This document shows, one piece after another, positions 57,901 to 64,000 of a stretch of 64,000 nucleotides of DNA. The notes beneath the pieces were generated by a model. That model searched no databases, was not told the origin of the DNA, and saw only the letters and a program-made list of their open reading frames with translations. The number at the start of each line of letters is the position of its first letter. The stretch's first letter is position 1. The stretch covers positions 930,001-994,000 of the forward strand of contig NW_026516207.1 of the NCBI RefSeq assembly GCF_025602895.1, read 5' to 3'. The translations under genes and the position numbers were made by a program. Source of the stretch: Polychytrium aggregatum. Taxonomy: Eukaryota; Chytridiomycota; Chytridiomycetes; Polychytriales.

Positions 57901-60900
57901 CGATTGGCACCCATCCCGACATCAAGCCCACGGCCTTGCATCCAAAGTGTCGATTTGGCATAGTACGAACATGGACTTGTCCTATATTTGGTGATCTGAC
58001 CGTTTTGCTTCATATCTTCAACAGATCCTCTCAGCGCCGTTGATGCACACGTCGGTCGTTACATCTTTGAGCGGTGCATTCGAGCGGCGTTGAACCAAAA
58101 GACTCGGCTCTTTGTCACCCATCAGCTCCATCTCGTTCCACAGTGCGACCATGTCATCTTGATGGCCCATGGCCAGATTCAGGAGCAAGGCAGCTTTGCT
58201 GACCTGATGGCGCTTGATGGAGAATTCGCCCGGCTGATGACCTCCTACGGAGGCATCGATTCGGTCGGCGGCGATGAAAGCTCGGATGACGACAGCTTGG
58301 AAATCGACGACTCCTTGGACCGCCACCAGGCCGAGACCATGCCATCAATTGAGACCCTGGCCGAGTCGGAGGTCCCTTCGAAGCATGCTACCCTCAGCAA
58401 CGAAAAGGAAGCCAATGCCCGAACCGAGAAGGTCGTCCGCCACGAGATGAAGCGTACACGGGATCAAATGCAGCAGGAAGAGCGCCTGACCGGTGCCGTC
58501 CAGACCAAGGTTTTCCTCTCGTATCTCAAGGCATGCGGATCAGTGTCGTTCATCGCGGTGTTGGCATTCAGTTTGATATTTACGCAAGTCACCCGGCTCT
58601 CGAATGATCTGTGGCTGGTGTCCTGGTCGCAGCTGCTGTACCCCGACCTCCCACGGGCCGATTACATGGGCATTTTCGCGGGGCTGGGGCTTCTGCAGAG
58701 CTGTGCGCTGTTGCTTTACTCGTGCCTGGTCGCCATTGGCAGCATCCAGTCTGCCAAGAATCTGCACGGACTTGCTCTCAACGGAGTCTTTGGATCGGCC
58801 ATTCGGTTTTTCGACACCACACCCATCGGCCGCATCATCAACAGGCAAGTCTGGCGATGGCGCCCCCCCCCTCCGCCTTGTCTCGCTGGTGCCGCCTTGC
58901 TGCCGTCTTACCGTCTCTCGATCGAATCGTCTTGTCTTACTCCTCCAGATTCGCAAGGGACCAGGACTCGATTGACACCGCCATTGGCGATGCCGCCCGC
59001 CTGCTGTTCTATAGTATCCTCACGCTGATCTCGTCGTTCCTTGTGATCATCTACTTCACCAAGGCGTGGTTCCTAGTTGTGCTGGTGCCCATGATGGTGC
59101 TCTACTTTTTCATCCAGCGTCTCTATCGAACGAGTACCCGTGAGCTGAAGCGCATTGAGTCGCTGACCCGCAGTCCGCTCTATGCGCACATTTCCGAGTC
59201 CATGTCTGGGCTCTCGACCATCCGTGCTTACAAGGACGAGTCCAGGTGTGTGCCCCAAGTCGAGGCTGCTTGCATGCATATGAGCCTCGTGAGATCGACC
59301 CCATTCTGGCCTTGGCTGAATCCCACAGCACCAAAGTGCTCTCCGTAGTTTGTCGTCGACCGTTACTGATCTGGCCACGTCAATCCTGGCGGCCACACTC
59401 TGTAGATTCATCGAAAAGACCGAGGCTCTGATTGACCTGAACCTGTCGCCAGCCCTGCTGATGTACTCGGGCCAGAAGTGGATCCAGATCCGGCTCGAGA
59501 TGATCGGAAATCTGATGGTCTACAGCATGACGCTCTTTGCAGCCATCTTCCGGGTATGCATGCCCAGTCATTCGACGGGGAATACTTGCCATGAATGCAG
59601 TGTCTGTCCTCTCTGCCATGACTTTGACCGAGGGTAGCAGATCCTCGACCACCACTGCACAGACATCAACGCCGCATCAAGATGCATCCAGCAGCCACTG
59701 ACATGTGCACTCTCGGCTTTCCCTCCATAGGCAACCGTCTCGGCCTCGCAGATTGGCTTGTCCATTTCATATCTGCTGCAGCTGACTTCGCTGCTGAACA
59801 TGTGTATCTTCCAAGCAGCCGAACTGGATATTCAGCTCAACTCGGTCGAGCGCATCGTCCACTATTCCAGTCTTGAGCCCGAGGAGCGGCTTGTGGCGAC
59901 CAATCTTCATGTCCGCGAGCCACGTATCCGCACCGTTGAGAGCGAGGCCGAGCCGCACACCCCCGACATTTCTCCGGAGATGGATGCTGAGATCCAAGAC
60001 TCGGCGCTCACAATCCCGGCTGCCACCGCCACTGCGGGTCCTGTCAAAAAGCCACGCATTCGACCCCTGCGGTCGTGGCCTGCACAGGGCCTCATTGAGT
60101 TCCGTGATGTGCAGATGCGCTACGCTGCCGACTTGCCTCTGGTCTTGAAGGGCGTCATGCTCCGGGTCGAGCCCAAGCAAAAGATTGGCGTCGTTGGCCG
60201 CACCGGGTCGGGCAAGTCGTCCCTGGTCTTCAGCCTCTTCCGGATGACTGAGCTGAGCGGCGGTGCGATCGTTATCGACGGTATCGACACAGCACAGCTC
60301 ACCCTGCATGATCTTCGGTCGCGCATCGGTATCATCCCGCAGGACCCTGTTCTCTTTTCCGGCACCATCCGCAGCAACCTGGATCCCTTCCAGGAGCACT
60401 CGGACGCCAGGATCTGGGATGCTCTTGAGCGCAGCGGCATGAAGAGCGCCATCATGGCGACGGACGACCGTCTCGACTCCAAGGTCACCGACAATGGCGA
60501 GAACTGGAGCGTCGGACAGCGGCAGCTGATCTGTCTGGCAAGAGCCATCCTCAAGCGCCCCAAGATTGTTGTCCTCGACGAATGTACCGCCAACGTCGAC
60601 TACGAGTCCGATCAGGTACAGTCTCCTCTCTCACTCTCACTCTCACTCTCCCTCGCTCCCGTTGCGACATCCGGGAATGCCGGTGGTGCGGTGCGGCTTG
60701 TATGGACAGAGCGACGAGAACAAAGACAAAGTGGGCAGTTCCATTCGGCGGCGGCCTGCCGTGCCCTGCGTGGCCACCAGAGATACCCTGCGTCGGGATA
60801 CCCTCCGGACTCACCAGCTGCTCGGCTGGCAAGATGCGAGGAGCTCGTGGCGCATTCCTGTTCTGGACGATACATTGCCTGTGTCCTCACCCCTCCCGCT

Positions 60901-61209
60901 CTCCGTCCATGGTGGATGTATTCCCGCCAGCTGATTCAAAAGTCAATCCGGGAGGACTTTGAGAACTCGACCGTGCTGACGATCGCCCACCGCCTCAACA
61001 CCATCATCGACTACGACAAGATCCTGGTGATGGACCAGGGCGTCGTGGCCGAGTTCGACACACCCGCGGCGCTTCTGCTCGACAGAGGCATCGAACAGTC
61101 GATCTTTGCGCGCATGGTCGAGGACAGCGGGCCGAGCAATGCCGCCTTGCTCAAGGGCCTGGTGAGGCGGGGCAGGGAGGGCTGCCCCCAGCAGATCTCC
61201 CCGGCGTGA
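54975..61209 (+). CDS. ABCC-family (MRP/Yor1-like) full-size ABC transporter
   Basis: Membrane exporter of organic anions or conjugates, from two TMD-NBD halves and no TMD0. The start at 54975 gives MTPGRHPSVAEKPKAEV and then WTISWLNPLYKLGSKRPLQPEDL, the ABCC L0 region. TMD1 includes VSIEYATAIKGVLTTVIYRKTLKLS and WTFPLWLSVTTVVLYLTIG. NBD1: GPVGSGKSSLL (Walker A), NLSGGQKQRISIAR (signature), IVLLDDPLSAVD (Walker B, Asp in place of the catalytic Glu as usual in ABCC). A linker rich in Asp/Glu precedes TMD2 (FFDTTPIGRIINR, DSIDTAIGD). NBD2: GRTGSGKSSLVFSLFRM, WSVGQRQLICLARA, IVVLDECTANVD, LTIAHRLNTIIDYDKI. Stop at 61209. About fourteen exons, one of 11 nt (56850-56860), and one intron (58845-58948) with a GC donor. 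Substrate unknown. Confidence 0.93.
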
Positions 61210-61677
61210 CCATGGGGGTATCGAATTTGTACAACTGCCGTGGCCAAATGAAGCAATCCTGCGCCCCATCACTCTGCCCACCTGTTCCTTTTCTGCCCAT
61301 CCCCCCGTCGTCTCTTCCCCGGCTGCCTTCTCGCTTTGCCAAGTGAGCTTTGCCCAGCGAGCTTTGCCGAGCCAGGCCATTTCCTCCTGCTGCTGCTGCC
61401 ACTACCGTCTCTCTCGCCTCCGTTGCTGATCACGGCTCTGCGGCCAGCCTTCTCGTTGGCCAAGCCCGCCCTTCCTTCCTTCCTTCCGGTCAAGTCATCT
61501 CTCATTCTTCGTCCGAAACTAAGCCTCGTGTTGGCTCGCCCCTCCATCAACACCCCTTCATTTACCCCCTCCTGTGATCAGTCGCCCTTACCTTCTTTCC
61601 ACTGCTCAGTCCATCGTGCTGAAAACCCTCCCTTCTGTCCAGACTCTTCACTGCCGTTTAGCCACCAGTAGTCCACC
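61210..61677. promoter_or_regulatory. Promoter region of the VWA-Hint gene
   Basis: 468 bases, pyrimidine-rich on the plus strand with CTTCCTTCCTTCC near 61470. No conserved coding sequence. Confidence 0.5.
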
Positions 61678-64000
61678 ATGGAACCAGATTATGCCGCCCC
61701 CGCGGTCCCTGTTGCTCATCCCTTCGTTGCTGAGGCTGTTCCTGTTGCTTATCCCGACGCTGCTGATGCTGTCCCTGTCGCTCATCCCTTCGTTGTTGAT
61801 GCTGTCCCTGTCGCCCATCCCTTCGTTGCTGAGGCTGTCCCTGCTCATCATGTCCTTGCTCAGCCTGTCCCTGCTCATCATGTCCTTGCTCAGCCTGTCC
61901 CTGTTCAGGCCGGCGCCGTCGCAGACTCAAAGCTCTGGGAGCAGGTCAGCGTCAGCCTCAGGCGTATCCAGGAGACCGATGAGCTTCTTGTCATAATCCA
62001 ACCTCCTGCGTTGCAGCAGCGAGCGCCCCTCAACATTTGCTGTGTGATCGATGTCTCGTACTCGATGAGCGATGAAGCATCTGTCACCAACGCCAACGGC
62101 ATCAGAGAGAGCGACGGCCTCACCACTCTGGACATTGTCAAGCACGCCGTCAACACCATCATCCGCTCCCTCAACGAAAACGACACCATCAGCATCGTGT
62201 CCTTCTCCAACACCGCCAGAGTCATTCTGGAGCCTACTCGAGTGACTCCCGAGAACCTGAATCACGCCCTCGCCAGGGTCGACGATCTCGACTACGAAAG
62301 CAACACCAACCTCTGGGCGGGTCTGCACGCAGCCCTCGATGTGCTCAAAGCCCAGCAAAGCAACAACACGATCCCAGACTGCATCTCATCGATCGTTCTC
62401 TTGACCGACGGCTGTCCCAACACGGAGCCGCCCCGCGGTCATATCCCAACCCTCCAAAACTACATCCGCACCAAGATGCGCGGCAACTTGAACGCCGTCC
62501 TCAGCACCTATGGCTTTGGGTACAGCCTGCTCTCGGACCTGCTTGATGACATTGCCACGGTCGGAAACGGCTCGTACTCGTTCATCCCCGATGCCTCTTT
62601 TGTTGGCACTACCTTCATCCATGCCGTTGCCAACTTGCTGGTCACTCGGACCATGAAGGCCAAGCTTACCGTCTCCTTTGGCGACCACAACCCCGTATCC
62701 GAGACGCTCGATGTGTATGGCGTCATCCAGTCCGGCCAGAACCGCCATTTGATCAAAGAAAACTCACAGCTTGCCAAGGCAGCCAAGAACTCGATAGCAA
62801 GGAGACCCAAGGCCCTGGTGAAGCTTGAAGTCGATGGCCATATTCGTGAGTTCGAGGTCAACATCGAGCAGATCTCCGAAACCGATGAGCTTTACGGGGT
62901 GCAGCGTGCTCGTCTGGACGCCGTCAAGGCCATCGAGCGCGGTCTGGCCGCCCCTGGAACCGGCACCGCCATCATCAACGAGCTCATCACCAGGATCGCG
63001 ACCTCTCCCGTCGCCAATCATCAGCAGGTGGCTGCTCTCTTGAAGGACTTGCGCGGGCAAATCTCGCAAGCGTTCCAGCCTCAGTACATCGACAGATGGG
63101 GCAAGCATTTCCTGAGGTCCATCCGAAAGGCACATCTGTCCGAGCAATGCAACAATTTCAAGGATCCTGGCGTACAGGTCTACGGTGACGACTATTGCAA
63201 GGATATCATCAACGATATTGAAGATATATTCCTTCGAATCCCCCCGCCCGTCAACCAGCTCGCCGGTGGTGGCGCCGCCGCCGCAGCGCCAGCCAACCAG
63301 AACGCACTCCAACGAGGCGCCCCAGGTGGCAACAACCCTATTCCCAACATGCACGACGTTGTGGACCATGGGCCGGTGCCCTACAATGCCCAAGTAGTAG
63401 AAGGCAACGCACCTGGCGCCAATTATGCCGGCGCACATCAACCGACCCGTCCTGGCGCTGCTCAGGACCAGCAGTCTGATAATGTCCAGCGCCAACCGTA
63501 CATGTTTCGCTTCTTGGCCTCGGGCAATCCCTGCTTTGCTGAGGGTACACGGGTGCGCATGGCTGGCGCGGACACGACCTTCAAGCACATTGAAGATCTT
63601 GTCGCTGGCGATCAGCTCCACATCCCGGCCGCTGGTCAAGACACTTCCGATGCAAGATCAGCCACCGTCCTCTGCGTCATCAAGACACCGCAACTGCCGC
63701 TGCACAAGACGGCTCTAGTGAAGCTGGCTGACAAGGCTATCCTCACACCATGGCATCCTGTGTTGCTCCCTGGATCTGATATCTGGAGCTTCCCAAGCGA
63801 GCTTGCCGATACCCACTATTCGACCGAGTGTCCTGCGGTTTACAACCTGGTTCTGGATCAAGGACATGTCATCGAACTCGATGGCGGCATTCAGAGCGTA
63901 ACCCTTGCCCACGGCTTCTCGGGCGATATTCGAGAGCACCGCTACTTTGGATCGCAGCTCTGTCTTGAGAGCCTGCAGCAACTGGATGGGTTTGAGCAGG
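61678..64000 (+). CDS. VWA domain plus Hint (hedgehog/intein-like) domain protein, 3' end off window
   Basis: 774 codons without an intron to the window edge. N-terminus (residues 9-70): tandem 11-residue repeats of the form AVPVAHPFVAE, then two copies of VPAHHVLAQP. From about residue 80 a VWA domain: LNICCVIDVSYSMSDEA holds the DxSxS MIDAS metal site, ISIVSFSNTARV and SSIVLLTDGCPNTEPP follow. A helical region (GVQRARLDAVKAIERGLA, RWGKHFLRSIRKAHLSEQCNNFKD) matches the Vwaint-type segment known between VWA and Hint. After a Gly/Pro/Asn-rich linker, a Hint domain starts at SGNPCFAEGTRVRM (the Cys is the likely nucleophile, about residue 620), with IEDLVAGDQL and KAILTPWHPVLLPG (block-B-type TxxH). 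Hint domains cleave their own chain after rearrangement at the Cys; whether this one is active needs the missing C-terminus. No signal peptide. Confidence 0.82.
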   Translation, partial: MEPDYAAPAVPVAHPFVAEAVPVAYPDAADAVPVAHPFVVDAVPVAHPFVAEAVPAHHVLAQPVPAHHVLAQPVPVQAGAVADSKLWEQVSVSLRRIQETDELLVIIQPPALQQRAPLNICCVIDVSYSMSDEASVTNANGIRESDGLTTLDIVKHAVNTIIRSLNENDTISIVSFSNTARVILEPTRVTPENLNHALARVDDLDYESNTNLWAGLHAALDVLKAQQSNNTIPDCISSIVLLTDGCPNTEPPRGHIPTLQNYIRTKMRGNLNAVLSTYGFGYSLLSDLLDDIATVGNGSYSFIPDASFVGTTFIHAVANLLVTRTMKAKLTVSFGDHNPVSETLDVYGVIQSGQNRHLIKENSQLAKAAKNSIARRPKALVKLEVDGHIREFEVNIEQISETDELYGVQRARLDAVKAIERGLAAPGTGTAIINELITRIATSPVANHQQVAALLKDLRGQISQAFQPQYIDRWGKHFLRSIRKAHLSEQCNNFKDPGVQVYGDDYCKDIINDIEDIFLRIPPPVNQLAGGGAAAAAPANQNALQRGAPGGNNPIPNMHDVVDHGPVPYNAQVVEGNAPGANYAGAHQPTRPGAAQDQQSDNVQRQPYMFRFLASGNPCFAEGTRVRMAGADTTFKHIEDLVAGDQLHIPAAGQDTSDARSATVLCVIKTPQLPLHKTALVKLADKAILTPWHPVLLPGSDIWSFPSELADTHYSTECPAVYNLVLDQGHVIELDGGIQSVTLAHGFSGDIREHRYFGSQLCLESLQQLDGFEQ

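Overview
The window looks like nuclear DNA of a fungus. Genes are separate transcription units on both strands, nearly all split by short GT-AG introns, and the products are typical fungal housekeeping proteins: Sey1, His3, Arg8, Dbp4, eL18, prohibitin, chitin deacetylase and a TigA/ERp38-like disulfide isomerase. A clear relative of LRRC9, a leucine-rich-repeat protein mostly kept in ciliated or flagellated lineages, suggests a zoosporic (chytrid-like) fungus. That is inference; no rRNA or marker gene is present to fix the taxon.

Layout. 159-3644 (+) is the 3' part of SEY1. 4228-6212 (-) is an ER thiol oxidoreductase ending in HDEL. 6557-9033 (-) is a kelch-BTB protein. 10110-11125 (+) is a secreted alpha-carbonic anhydrase. 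About 11234-12308 is a decayed transposon with ~100-bp inverted ends and a nuclease or transposase remnant. 12814-14707 (+) is a surface-anchored, bacterial-type periplasmic-binding-protein fold. 14947-22635 (-) is the LRRC9 relative. 23348-24313 (-) is HIS3. 25098-27073 (+) is a GPI-type chitin deacetylase. 27751-29697 (+) is an intronless MICAL-type flavin monooxygenase. 30102-31829 (-) is prohibitin-2, divergent from DBP4 at 32309-37186 (+). After a 2.8-kb gap comes a C2H2 transcription factor at 40021-43014 (+), a 0.36-kb inverted-repeat element at 43912-44267, prolyl oligopeptidase at 44419-49411 (+), ARG8 at 49739-52056 (-), RPL18 at 52507-54037 (+), an ABCC transporter at 54975-61209 (+), and a VWA-Hint protein from 61678 that runs off the end.

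There is no obvious pathway cluster. Two secreted or anchored proteins and a carbonic anhydrase lie near each other, but each has its own promoter region. The strongest unusual theme is gene structure. Very small coding exons are needed to keep conserved proteins in frame: 4 and 21 nt in prolyl oligopeptidase, 16 and 12 nt at the redox site of the disulfide isomerase, 11 nt in the ABC transporter, 32 nt in the kelch protein, a 7-nt first coding exon in the binding-protein gene and a start-codon-only exon in RPL18. One intron appears to be GC-AG. The second theme is a pair of decayed inverted-repeat elements that share terminal sequence; one carries what looks like part of a Fanzor/TnpB-type RuvC nuclease, the other a helix-turn-helix transposase N-terminus.

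Exon borders were read by eye from splice signals and frame continuity. Gene ends are firm; internal borders could be off by a base where not cross-checked. No tRNA, rRNA or CRISPR array was recognised.
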